From Stenotrophomonas maltophilia (lineage in GTDB: Bacteria; Pseudomonadota; Gammaproteobacteria; Xanthomonadales; Xanthomonadaceae), in NCBI RefSeq assembly GCF_002205165.1, contig NZ_NIVS01000048.1, positions 48,658 to 112,657 on the forward strand: a stretch of 64,000 nt of DNA, read 5' to 3'. Position 1 is the stretch's first letter. Every line of letters starts with the position of its first letter. Positions 41,869-50,752 of this stretch are shown piece after piece. Position numbers and translations under genes: made by a program. The notes under the pieces were generated by a model that was not told the DNA's origin, made no database searches, and saw nothing but the letters and a program-made list of their open reading frames with translations.

Positions 41869-43353
41869 ATGAGCGAACTACAGGACCTGAGCGCGCTGAT
41901 CCGCGCCAACACCCCGCTGATCATCATCGAGACCCAGGATGAAGGCCGGGTGGTCGAGCTGTTCCGGCAGACCCTGATGCATGTCTGGCGCGCCCTGCAC
42001 CGCTGGTCGATCACCGAAGGCCTGCGCCGGATCGACATGGACCGCGAGGACGACCCGGTCGGCCCGCCCGATGCCAGTGCCGCCCTGCAGATGATCCGCC
42101 AGGCCGAACAGCGCGGCATCTACCTGCTGCTCGATTTCCATCCCTATCTGGGCTATGCCAGCCACCAGCGCGCCCTGCGCGATCTGATCCAGCGGCGGCA
42201 CTGCGAGGCGCACGTGCTGGTCCTGATCGGGGCCAAGGTGGAGCTGCCGGCCGAACTGGAAGCGCTGGCCACCCGCTTCAACCCGCGCCTGCCCGACCTC
42301 AACGCGCTGCTGAAGATGCTGCGCGAGGAAGCCGAAGCCTATGCCCGCGAGAACGGCGGGCGGCGCGTGGAGGTGGACAACGAGGCGGTCCAGAAGATCC
42401 TGCACAACCTGCGCGGGCTGAGCCTGGTCGATGCGCGGCGGATCGCCCGCCAGCTGATCTTCGCCGATGGCGCGCTCAGCCAGGACGACCTGCCGCAGTT
42501 GGCCCGGCTCAAGTTCGAGCTGCTCAACCGCGCCGGCCACCTGCACTACGAATACGACACCACCCGCTTTGCCGACGTGGCCGGTGCCAACCGGCTCAAA
42601 CGCTGGGTCAACCAGCGCCGCCCCGTCTTCCTCGGCGGCGCAGGCCCGGCCGGCCTGGACCCGCCCAAGGGCATGCTGCTGCTGGGCGTGCAGGGCTGCG
42701 GCAAATCGATGCTGGCCAAGGCGACCGCCGCCGGGTTTGGCGTGCCGCTGCTGCGGCTGGACTTCGGCAGCCTGTACGACAAGTACCACGGCGAGACCGA
42801 GAAGAACCTGCGCGATGCGCTGGCCTCGGCCGAACAGCTGGCACCGTGCGTGCTGTGGATCGATGAGATCGAGAAAGGCCTGGCCAGTGGCGGCGAAGAT
42901 GGCGGCGTCTCGCGCCGCGTGCTCGGCCACCTGCTGACCTGGCTGGCCGAGCGCAAGAGCACGGTGTTCATCGTCGCCACCGCCAACCAGGTGCATGAGC
43001 TGCCGGCCGAGCTGCTGCGCAAGGGCCGCTTCGACGAGATCTTCTTCGTCGATCTGCCCGATGCCAACACCCGGGTGGAACTGCTGCGCCTGCACCTGGG
43101 CAAGCGCCAGCTCAATGCCGACGACTTCGCGCTGCCGGCGCTGGCGGCCGCGGCAGACGGCTTCTCCGGTGCCGAGATCGAGCAGGCGGTGGTTTCGGGG
43201 CTGTACGCCGCGCATGCCGAATCACGCGTGCTCGATACCGAGCTGCTGATGCAGGAGATCCGTGGCAGCCGGCCGTTGTCGGTGCTGATGGCCGAGCAGG
43301 TCACCGCACTGCGCGAGTGGGCACGCGGGCGCACGGTCAGCGCGGACGCGTAG
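41869..43353 (+). CDS. AAA+ ATPase, Ycf46-like
   Basis: A 494-residue ATPase of the Ycf46 type. The N-terminal half (1-235) has the family opening LIRANTPLIIIETQDEGRVVE and LLLDFHPYL. The AAA module has Walker A GVQGCGKS (273-280), Walker B VLWIDEIE (328-335), an arginine-finger region RKGRFDEIFFVDLPD, and a C-terminal lid (ADGFSGAEIEQAVV). Cyanobacterial Ycf46 is linked to inorganic-carbon regulation; the role in heterotrophs is unknown. The start at 41869 is chosen for the conserved N-terminus. Confidence 0.87.
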   Translation: MSELQDLSALIRANTPLIIIETQDEGRVVELFRQTLMHVWRALHRWSITEGLRRIDMDREDDPVGPPDASAALQMIRQAEQRGIYLLLDFHPYLGYASHQRALRDLIQRRHCEAHVLVLIGAKVELPAELEALATRFNPRLPDLNALLKMLREEAEAYARENGGRRVEVDNEAVQKILHNLRGLSLVDARRIARQLIFADGALSQDDLPQLARLKFELLNRAGHLHYEYDTTRFADVAGANRLKRWVNQRRPVFLGGAGPAGLDPPKGMLLLGVQGCGKSMLAKATAAGFGVPLLRLDFGSLYDKYHGETEKNLRDALASAEQLAPCVLWIDEIEKGLASGGEDGGVSRRVLGHLLTWLAERKSTVFIVATANQVHELPAELLRKGRFDEIFFVDLPDANTRVELLRLHLGKRQLNADDFALPALAAAADGFSGAEIEQAVVSGLYAAHAESRVLDTELLMQEIRGSRPLSVLMAEQVTALREWARGRTVSADA

Positions 43354-43374
43354 CGCCGGCCGTTGGTCGGCTGC
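43353..43374. repeat. REP-like remnant (GCCGGCCGTTGGTCGGC)
   Basis: An inverse copy of the CCGACCAACGG(C/T)CGG repeat core fills the 25-bp gap between the convergent AAA ATPase and AEC transporter genes. Confidence 0.5.
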
Positions 43375-43378
43375 CGGA

Positions 43379-44311
43379 TCAGGGCTGCCCGTGAAGAACG
43401 GCCCCGCGCTGCAGCACCCACACCCAGGCCGGCAGCGTCGCCAATGACAGCAGGATGCCGTAACCGACCAGCGCGGCGGCCAGGCGCGGCGCCAGGCGAT
43501 GCGCGATCGCCAGTGCCGCCGCGGTGATCATGGTCGGCATCGCCGATTCGAGCACATTGGTCTGCAGCATCGTGCCCTGCAGCCCGAACGCCCAGGCGAT
43601 CGGCAGCGCCAGCGCCGGCATCACCACCAGTTTCAGCAACAATCCGATGCCCAGCGGCTTGAGCTCATCCAGCGGCAACCGCAGCTGGAGGGAGAAGCCG
43701 ACCGCCAACATCACCAGCGGCAGCATCGCATCGGCCAGCTGCTTCAGCCCGGTGCCGATCCAGGTGGGCGGCTGCTCCGGCATCAGGGTCAGGGCGAACA
43801 GCAGCGCCCACAACGGCGGGAACCTGGCGATCCGCAGCAGGATCTGCGCAGCGGTGGGCGGGGTGTCGCCGCTGTAGCGCGCGATCACATACAGACCAAA
43901 GGTGGACAGCAGCACGAAGGTGCCGAACTGGTCGTAGACCACCGCATACGGCAGCGCGTGATCGCCGAGCAGCGCGCGCACCATCGGGTAGCCGATGAAG
44001 CTGGAGTTGGCCAGCGCCACGCAGATCAGCAGCACCGCATGCACATCGCGGGCAAAGCCGAAGATGCGCGTGGCCAGGCTCACCAGCGCAAGCGTGCACA
44101 GCATCAGCAGCCACGGCGTGGCTACCAGCCCGATCAGGCTGATATCCAGATGCAGCCGCGGGACATACATCAGCACCGCCGCCGGCAGGCACACGTACAG
44201 CACGATGCGGTTGAGCACATCGGCGGTGTTGTCCGGCAGCGCGCGCAGGCGCGAAAACGCCATGCCCAGGCCGAGCATGGTCAGGATGAGAGCGAATGCA
44301 TCGAACGCCAT
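43379..44311 (-). CDS. AEC (auxin efflux carrier) family transporter
   Basis: A 310-residue inner-membrane protein with about ten helices in two five-helix halves, as in AEC/MleP-type carriers. Typical stretches are FALILTMLGLGMAFSRLRALPDNTADVLNRIVLYVCLPA, the half-repeat SFIGYPMVRALLG, and the C-terminal VLESAMPTMITAAALAIAHRLAPRLAA. Bacterial members export or exchange organic acids such as malate or malonate. Substrate unknown. Confidence 0.88.
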   Translation of the reverse strand: MAFDAFALILTMLGLGMAFSRLRALPDNTADVLNRIVLYVCLPAAVLMYVPRLHLDISLIGLVATPWLLMLCTLALVSLATRIFGFARDVHAVLLICVALANSSFIGYPMVRALLGDHALPYAVVYDQFGTFVLLSTFGLYVIARYSGDTPPTAAQILLRIARFPPLWALLFALTLMPEQPPTWIGTGLKQLADAMLPLVMLAVGFSLQLRLPLDELKPLGIGLLLKLVVMPALALPIAWAFGLQGTMLQTNVLESAMPTMITAAALAIAHRLAPRLAAALVGYGILLSLATLPAWVWVLQRGAVLHGQP

Positions 44312-44435
44312 CGCGACAGCCTAGCCGAATCGCCCGCGCCCCCGGCCCCGACCATGGTCGAAGCCGGCGCCTGCACGGCGATCAGGGCCTGTCCGCCGGC
44401 GCGGCCAGGCCCGCAGGATCACGCGAGCACAGGGC

Positions 44436-45074
44436 TCACGGCCAGGTCGGCGGCTTTTCCGCCCATGCCTGCTGGACTTCAGCCAGGGTGCTGCGTTCGC
44501 TGTCACGCCAGCCCGGCAGCAACGCCGCATAACCCTCGGTCCCGCTCCACTGCTGCGGCTCTGTGCGCACCGCTGCGGCATACCACTGCACCGCGTCGTT
44601 CTTGCGGCCCAGCGTCCACAGGGCCAGCGCGTAGGTCGGCGGTACCCACGACGGGTTGCCCCGCATCCCGCTCTGGGCCGTGGTCCACTGCGCCAATGCC
44701 GCCTCGGCTTCGCCCAGGCGGAACAGATCCCAGCCGTAGTTCCAGCGCACCGAACGGGCCTGCACCGAACTGGCGGCCGCGGTGGTCGCCGCCTGCTCGT
44801 ACAGGCTGCGCCCCAGTTCCGGCCGCCCCTGCGCGATCGCCACGCCGGCCAGTTGTACGGTCGCCTCGAGCGCCTTGCGGCCGCGCTCGCGCTGTTTCAT
44901 CAACTGGTCGACCAGATCCCCACTGCTGCCCGCCACCACCACCATCGGCGTGGCGGCCGCGTCCGTGTCGAAGTAGAACTCCTGCACTGCCGGCAGCGAT
45001 TGCGCCGACACGTTGAACACACAAGCCCCCACAGCCAGCATCACGCCGGCCAGCATCTGTCTTGCAACTGCCAT
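44436..45074 (-). CDS. Exported tetratricopeptide-like protein of unknown function
   Basis: A 212-residue protein with a signal peptide (MAVARQMLAGVMLAVGACVFNVSAQS) and a helical body with TPR-like periodicity: AQGRPELGRSLYEQAATTAA, RWNYGWDLFRLGEAEAALAQW, ALALWTLGRKNDAVQWYAAAV. I do not recognise a specific family. The cysteine in the signal is not in a clear lipobox, so a soluble periplasmic form is more likely. Confidence 0.68.
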   Translation of the reverse strand: MAVARQMLAGVMLAVGACVFNVSAQSLPAVQEFYFDTDAAATPMVVVAGSSGDLVDQLMKQRERGRKALEATVQLAGVAIAQGRPELGRSLYEQAATTAAASSVQARSVRWNYGWDLFRLGEAEAALAQWTTAQSGMRGNPSWVPPTYALALWTLGRKNDAVQWYAAAVRTEPQQWSGTEGYAALLPGWRDSERSTLAEVQQAWAEKPPTWP

Positions 45075-45166
45075 GCAAACTCCCCCAGGTTGTCACAACA
45101 ACCTCCCCTCCTGATCCTAACCGCAGCGTGCGTCCGGCACCAAGCGCCGCCGACCGGCGGTCCGGC

Positions 45167-45790
45167 CTATGGGGCCCGCCGCCACACCCGCAGGCGGTTG
45201 TTGGCCGGCATCGCCGCGTCCTCGACCAGCTTCAGCCCCACCGCGGCCGCCAACGCATCCACCGCCTCGGCATCACGGATGCCAGACGCCGGATCGCGCG
45301 CCTTCAGCCACGCATCGAACTGGCGGTTGCTGTCGCTGCTGTACGCGCCTTGGGCGTTGAACGGACCATAGACACAGAGCACGGCGTCATCCGTCATGAC
45401 CGCCGGCACCCCGGCGAACAGCGCCTGGACGTGGGCCCAGCTCATGATGTGCAGGGTGTTGGCGCTGAACACCGCATCGAAGGCCAATGGCGCCGCCGGC
45501 AGCGGGCCCAGCCCGGGCGTGGGGGACAGCACGGCCTGCAGCGGCCACGGCGCCGGCGCATTGGGCAGGCCGGCCGCCTGCAGCCGCTCGGCGATGCCGG
45601 GCAGGTGGTCCGGATGGTCGCTGGCCTGCCACTGCAGGTGCGGCAGGGCCGCTGCGAAGTACTCGGCGTGCTGGCCGGTTCCGCTGCCGATCTCCAGTAC
45701 CCGGTGGCGGTCGGCGAGGTGGCGCTGCAGCACTGCCAGGATCGGCGCACGGTTGCGGTCGCAGGCCTCGGACCAGCGTATCTGGCTCAT
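45167..45790 (-). CDS. DUF938-family SAM-dependent methyltransferase
   Basis: Class I methyltransferase fold of 207 residues. The SAM motif is VLEIGSGTGQHAEYFAAALP, and the DUF938 marks are SEACDRNRAPILAVL at the N-terminus and FSANTLHIMSW, CVYGPFN and QFDAWLKARDP further on. Substrate unknown. The start at 45790 gives the family N-terminus (MSQIRWSEACDRN). It is divergent from the first tldD gene, 144 bp away. Confidence 0.9.
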   Translation of the reverse strand: MSQIRWSEACDRNRAPILAVLQRHLADRHRVLEIGSGTGQHAEYFAAALPHLQWQASDHPDHLPGIAERLQAAGLPNAPAPWPLQAVLSPTPGLGPLPAAPLAFDAVFSANTLHIMSWAHVQALFAGVPAVMTDDAVLCVYGPFNAQGAYSSDSNRQFDAWLKARDPASGIRDAEAVDALAAAVGLKLVEDAAMPANNRLRVWRRAP

Positions 45791-45934
45791 CGGAATGTCA
45801 CATCGGCGGGGAATCGATGTCCATCCAACCATGACCGCAGTCACTTGTGCCACTGTGCGATGCCACCGAAAGTCGAAGACTTGTCCAATGCCGGCCGGCT
45901 GCGCGCCGCCGGCCGTCCTTGGGGGATGTGAGCT

Positions 45935-47563
45935 GTGCAACGTCGTGAGTTTCTAGCGCTGTCTGGAATGGGCCTGGCGGGCCTGGTACTGCCGCATGGC
46001 CGGCTGATCGCCGCCGAGCAGCTGCTCGAACCGGGTGATGTGGGCCGCCGCAAGGCCCTGGCCGAGGCCGCGCTCGCCGCCGCCAAGCGCGCCGGTGCCA
46101 GCTACTGCGATGTGCGCATCGGCCGTTACCTCAACCAGGCGATCATCACCCGCGAGGCCAACGTCCAGAACGTCACCAACAGCGAATCCTCGGGCATCGG
46201 CATCCGGGTGATCGTCAATGGCGCCTGGGGCTTTGCCGCCACCCACCAGCAGACCCCGGCCGCGGTGCTGGCCACGGTCGAGCAGGCCGCGGCGATCGCC
46301 CGCGCCAATGCCGGCATCCAGACCCGCCCGGTGCAGCTGGCGCCGGTGACCGGCGTGGGTGACGTGAGCTGGAAGACCCCGATCCGCAAGAACGCGATGG
46401 CGGTGCCGATCAAGGACAAGGTCGACATGCTGCTGTCGCTGAACGCCGCTGCGCTCAATGCCGGCGCCGATTTCATCAACTCCACCCTGTTCCTGGTCAA
46501 CGAGCAGAAGTTCTTCGCCTCCAGCGACGGCTCCTTCATCGACCAGGACGTGCACCGGATCTGGCTGCCGTTCACCGCTACCGCGATCGACAAGGCCAGC
46601 GGCAAGTTCCGCACGCGCGCCGGGCTGTCCTCGCCGATGGGCATGGGCTACGAATTCCTGGATGGCGACGCGCGCGGCAAGATCGCGCTGCCGGGCGGCG
46701 TGGTCGCCTACCGCGACTCCTACGACCCGGTCGAAGATGCCGTCGCCGCGGCCCGACAGGCCCGCGAGAAGCTCAAGGCGCCCTCGGTCAAGCCGGGCAA
46801 GTACGATCTGGTGCTGGACCCGTCCAACCTGTTCCTGACCATCCATGAGAACGTCGGTCACCCGCTGGAGCTGGACCGCGTGCTCGGCTACGAGGCCAAC
46901 TACGCCGGCACCAGCTTCGCCACGCTGGACAAGCGTGATGAGGGCTTCCGCTGGGGCAGCGACATCGTCAACTTCTTCGCCGACAAGACCGCCCCGGGCA
47001 GCCTCGGCGCGGTGGGCTACGACGATGAAGGCGTGAAAACCAAGCGTTGGGACCTGGTCAAGGACGGCATCCTGGTCAACTACCAGGCCACCCGCGATGA
47101 AGTACACATCCTTGGTGAAAAGGAATCGCACGGCTGCAGCTACGCCGATTCGTGGTCCAGCGTGCAGTTCCAGCGCATGGCCAACGTGTCGCTGGCGCCG
47201 GGCAAGGCCCCGCTGAGCGTGGCCGAGATGATCAGGAACGTGGAGAACGGCATTTACATCCACGGCCGCGGCTCGTACTCGATCGACCAGCAGCGCTTCA
47301 ACGCGCAGTTCGGCGGCCAGCTGTACTACCAGATCAAGAACGGCGAGATCACCGGCATGGTCGAGGATGCCGCCTACCAGATCCGCACGCCGGAGTTCTG
47401 GAATGCCTGCAGCGCGATCTGCGATGAGCGCGATTTCCGCTTCGGCGGCTCGTTCTTCGATGGCAAGGGCCAGCCGGGCCAGGTCTCGGCGGTCTCGCAT
47501 GGCTCGTCGACCACGCGTTTCGATGGCATCAACATCATCAACACCGCACGCAGCCTGGGATGA
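45935..47563 (+). CDS. TldD-type metalloprotease with twin-arginine signal (copy 1)
   Basis: A 542-residue TldD/PmbA-family protease with a GTG start. Unlike cytoplasmic E. coli TldD it begins with a twin-arginine signal (QRREFLALSG, hydrophobic MGLAGLVLP, then LIAAEQ), predicting export in folded form. The zinc motif HENVGH is at residues 304-309, and ELDRVLGYEANYAGTSF downstream is family-typical. The C-terminal segment where TldD has its metal-binding cysteine (CGK) reads DGKGQPGQ here. It is followed by a close paralogue and a TldE-type gene. Family members degrade unfolded peptides; TldD/E processes microcin B17. Target unknown. Confidence 0.88.
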   Translation: MQRREFLALSGMGLAGLVLPHGRLIAAEQLLEPGDVGRRKALAEAALAAAKRAGASYCDVRIGRYLNQAIITREANVQNVTNSESSGIGIRVIVNGAWGFAATHQQTPAAVLATVEQAAAIARANAGIQTRPVQLAPVTGVGDVSWKTPIRKNAMAVPIKDKVDMLLSLNAAALNAGADFINSTLFLVNEQKFFASSDGSFIDQDVHRIWLPFTATAIDKASGKFRTRAGLSSPMGMGYEFLDGDARGKIALPGGVVAYRDSYDPVEDAVAAARQAREKLKAPSVKPGKYDLVLDPSNLFLTIHENVGHPLELDRVLGYEANYAGTSFATLDKRDEGFRWGSDIVNFFADKTAPGSLGAVGYDDEGVKTKRWDLVKDGILVNYQATRDEVHILGEKESHGCSYADSWSSVQFQRMANVSLAPGKAPLSVAEMIRNVENGIYIHGRGSYSIDQQRFNAQFGGQLYYQIKNGEITGMVEDAAYQIRTPEFWNACSAICDERDFRFGGSFFDGKGQPGQVSAVSHGSSTTRFDGINIINTARSLG

Positions 47564-47695
47564 GCCTGGCCCCGCTCCGTGCCGAATGTCACTACCGCGG
47601 CGCCCGTACGGCCGCAAGAATCGGCTGTGCCGCCGCGGCGGTCCCCCTGATGTCGCTGTTTCCCTGCCACCCCCACACCGACGTGGAGAGCTGCC

Positions 47696-49330
47696 TTGCA
47701 AAGACGTGACTTTCTCGCCCTGACCGGGCTTACCGCTGGCGGACTGATCGTGCCGTCGTTCTTCGGCAAGGTCATTGCCGCCGAACAACTGCAGAGCGCG
47801 CTCGAACCGGCGCTGAAAAAACGCCTGGCCGACGCCGCCCTGGCCGCTGCGCGCCAGGCCGGCGCGACCTACTGCGATGTGCGCATCGGTCGCTACCTGC
47901 GCCAGTACGTGATCACCCGCGAGGACAAGGTCCAGAACGTGGTGAACACCGAATCGACCGGTGTGGGCATCCGCGTGATCGTCAACGGGGCGTGGGGCTT
48001 TGCCGCCACCAACCAGCTTGGCACCACCGATGTGGCCCGCGCCGCACAGCAGGCCGCGGCGATCGCCAAGGCCAACGCCGGTGTGCAGACCGCCCCGGTG
48101 CAGCTGGCTGCCGCGCCGGGCGTGGGTGAAGTGTCCTGGCGCACGCCGATCCGCAAGAACGCGATGGATGTGCCGATCAAGGAAAAGGTCGAGCTGCTGC
48201 TGGACGTCAATGCAGGCGCGATGGGCGCCGGCGCCAGCTTCGTCAACTCGATGCTGTTCCTGGTCAACGAACAGAAGTACTTCGCCTCCACCGATGGCTC
48301 CTACATCGACCAGGATGTACACCGCATCTGGGCACCGATGACGGTCACCGCCATCGACAAGAGCACCGGCAAGTTCCGCACCCGCTCCGGGCTGTCCTCG
48401 CCAATGGGCCTGGGCTACGAGTACCTCGATGGCGTCGGCACCGGCAAGGCGGTCTCGCCCAACGGCGTGGTCAACTACCGCAACTCCTACGACATGAAGG
48501 CCGATGCGATCGCCGCGGCCAAGCAGGCGCAGGAGAAGCTCAAGGCACCGTCGGTGAAGCCGGGCAAGTACGACCTGATCCTGGATCCCTCGCACACCTG
48601 GCTGACCATCCACGAGTCGGTCGGCCATCCGCTGGAACTGGACCGCGTGCTCGGCTACGAAGCCAACTACGCCGGCACCAGCTTCGCCACGCTGGACAAG
48701 CGCGAGCAGCATTTCCAGTACGGCAGCGACAAGGTCAACATCTTCGCCGACAAGACCCAGCCGGGCAGCCTCGGCGCGGTCGGCTACGACGATGAAGGCG
48801 TCAAGACCAAGCGCTGGGACCTGATCAGCGAAGGCAAGCTGGTGGATTACCAGACCATCCGCGACCAGGCCCACATCCTCGGCAAGACCGAGTCCGATGG
48901 TTGCTGCTATGCCGATTCGTGGTCCAGCGTGCAGTTCCAGCGCATGGCCAACGTGTCCATGGCACCGGGCAAGACCAAGCTGAGCGTGGCCGACATGATC
49001 AAGGACGTCGAGAACGGCATCTACATCATCGGCGACGGCTCGTTCTCCATCGATCAGCAGCGTTACAACGCGCAGTTCGGTGGCCAGCTGTTCTATGAAA
49101 TCAAGAACGGCCAGATCACCCGCATGCTCGAGGACGTGGCCTACCAGATCCGCACGCCGGAGTTCTGGAATGCCTGCACCGCCGTGGCCGATGAAAGCGA
49201 CTACCGCCTTGGCGGCTCGTTCTTCGACGGCAAGGGCCAGCCCGGCCAGGTCTCGGCGGTCTCGCACGGTTCGTCCACCGCGCGCTTCAACGGCATCAAC
49301 GTCATCAACACCGCGCGCAGCCTCGGCTGA
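47696..49330 (+). CDS. TldD-type metalloprotease with twin-arginine signal (copy 2)
   Basis: Tandem paralogue of the preceding protease: 544 residues, TTG start after GTGGAGAG. It carries its own twin-arginine signal (QRRDFLALTG, then GGLIVPSFFG, KVIAAEQ). The zinc motif HESVGH is at residues 306-311, and the C-terminus again reads DGKGQPGQVSAVSHGSS. Most of the body aligns residue for residue with copy 1, with differences concentrated in the signal and around residues 100-150 and 240-260. Two active copies could form alternative heterodimers with the single TldE-type partner. Confidence 0.88.
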   Translation: MQRRDFLALTGLTAGGLIVPSFFGKVIAAEQLQSALEPALKKRLADAALAAARQAGATYCDVRIGRYLRQYVITREDKVQNVVNTESTGVGIRVIVNGAWGFAATNQLGTTDVARAAQQAAAIAKANAGVQTAPVQLAAAPGVGEVSWRTPIRKNAMDVPIKEKVELLLDVNAGAMGAGASFVNSMLFLVNEQKYFASTDGSYIDQDVHRIWAPMTVTAIDKSTGKFRTRSGLSSPMGLGYEYLDGVGTGKAVSPNGVVNYRNSYDMKADAIAAAKQAQEKLKAPSVKPGKYDLILDPSHTWLTIHESVGHPLELDRVLGYEANYAGTSFATLDKREQHFQYGSDKVNIFADKTQPGSLGAVGYDDEGVKTKRWDLISEGKLVDYQTIRDQAHILGKTESDGCCYADSWSSVQFQRMANVSMAPGKTKLSVADMIKDVENGIYIIGDGSFSIDQQRYNAQFGGQLFYEIKNGQITRMLEDVAYQIRTPEFWNACTAVADESDYRLGGSFFDGKGQPGQVSAVSHGSSTARFNGINVINTARSLG

Positions 49331-49350
49331 CCGGTCAGGAGCCCCAATCC

Positions 49351-50685
49351 ATGAGTATCTTCACCGAAGCCCAGGCCAAGGCCATCCTCGACAAGGTCAT
49401 CGCGCTCTCCAAGGCCGATGAGTGCACGGCCGTGCTGGCCGGCTCGATCGACGGCAACATCCGTTTCGCGCTGAACAATGTTTCCACCAGCGGCATCGTC
49501 GACAACACCGAGCTGGCCGTGACGGTCGCCTTCGGCAAGCGCGTGGGCACCGCCTCGATCAATGAGTTCGACGATGCCGCGCTGGAGCGCGTGGTGCGCC
49601 GTGCCGAAGATCTGGCCCGCCTGGCCCCGGAAAACCCGGAGTTCCTGCCGGCGATCGGCAAGCAGACCTACCGGCCCAGCCCGACCTTCAGCGAATCCAC
49701 CGCGGCCATCGACCCGGCCTTCCGCGCCAAGGTCGCCGCCGACTCGATCGCACCGTGCCGTGGCAACGGCCTGATCGCGGCCGGCTTCCTGGAAGACGGC
49801 CAGAGCTTCCAGGCCACCGCCAACAGCAACGGCAACTTCGGTTACCAGCGCGGCACCAACTTCGATTACACCTGCACCGTGCGTACCGAAGATGGCCGCG
49901 GCTCGGGCTGGGTCGGTCGCAACCTCAAGGATGCCGCCGATTTCAAGGCCGACCAGGACATCCGCATCGCCATGCGCAAGGCCACCGAATCGGCCGAAGC
50001 CAAGGCGCTGGAGCCGGGCAAGTACACGGTGATCCTGGAGCCGGCGGCCGCGGCCGGCCTGATCAGCTTCATGATGAACTTCTTCGATGCGCGCTCGGCC
50101 GATGAAGGCCGCAGCTTCCTGTCCAGGAAGGGCGGCGGCAACAAGCTGGGCGAGCAGGTCTACGACCCGCGCGTGACCATGGTCGCCGACCCGTGGCATC
50201 CCGAGGCCGCCGTGCTGCCGTGGGACAACGAAGGCCAGCCGCGCGAGAAGCTGGACATCATCAAGGACGGCAAGATCGCCAACCTCAACTACTCCCGCTT
50301 CTGGGCGCAGAAGCAGGGCAAGACCGCCAACGCGCGGCCGGGCAACCTGCTGATGTCCGGCGGCGACAAGAGCACGGCCGAGCTGGTCCGTGGCACCCAG
50401 AAGGGCATCCTGGTCACGCGCACCTGGTACATCCGCATGGTCGATCCGCAGACCGTGCTGCTGACCGGCCTGACCCGCGATGGCACCTTCTACATCGAGA
50501 ACGGCCAGATCAAGCACCCGGTGAAGAACTTCCGCTTCAACGAATCGCCGGTAATCATGCTCAACAACATCGAGGAGCTGGGCAAGCCGGTGCGTGTGGC
50601 CGGTGACGAATCCAGCCTGGTGATGATGATCCCGCCGATGAAGCTGCGCGATTTCACCTTCACCTCGTTGTCCGACGCGGTCTGA
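49351..50685 (+). CDS. TldE/PmbA-type partner subunit without export signal
   Basis: A 444-residue TldD/PmbA-family protein of the TldE type: it lacks HExxxH, as expected of the non-catalytic half. The central segment VILEPAAAAGLISFMMNFFDARSADEG replaces the zinc helix, and KSTAELVRGTQKGILVTRTWYIRMVDPQTVLLTGLTRDG matches the PmbA C-terminal domain. It starts with MSIFTEAQAKAIL and has no signal peptide. Since its likely partners carry Tat signals, it may be exported bound to them (hitchhiker mode), or remain in the cytoplasm. The gene starts 20 bp after copy 2. Confidence 0.87.
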   Translation: MSIFTEAQAKAILDKVIALSKADECTAVLAGSIDGNIRFALNNVSTSGIVDNTELAVTVAFGKRVGTASINEFDDAALERVVRRAEDLARLAPENPEFLPAIGKQTYRPSPTFSESTAAIDPAFRAKVAADSIAPCRGNGLIAAGFLEDGQSFQATANSNGNFGYQRGTNFDYTCTVRTEDGRGSGWVGRNLKDAADFKADQDIRIAMRKATESAEAKALEPGKYTVILEPAAAAGLISFMMNFFDARSADEGRSFLSRKGGGNKLGEQVYDPRVTMVADPWHPEAAVLPWDNEGQPREKLDIIKDGKIANLNYSRFWAQKQGKTANARPGNLLMSGGDKSTAELVRGTQKGILVTRTWYIRMVDPQTVLLTGLTRDGTFYIENGQIKHPVKNFRFNESPVIMLNNIEELGKPVRVAGDESSLVMMIPPMKLRDFTFTSLSDAV

Positions 50686-50752
50686 TGAACGGTCGTGACG
50701 GCCACTGGCCGTCTCTTCGTCTGGCCGGTCGCTTCCCGGAACGTGCGCGGCG

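Noticed and set aside
45953..49267. Very long (1104-codon) open frame on the minus strand opposite the two TldD genes
   Set aside because: It is the mirror of strongly coding, GC-rich genes whose third-position bias removes stops on the other strand; its translation has no recognisable domain.
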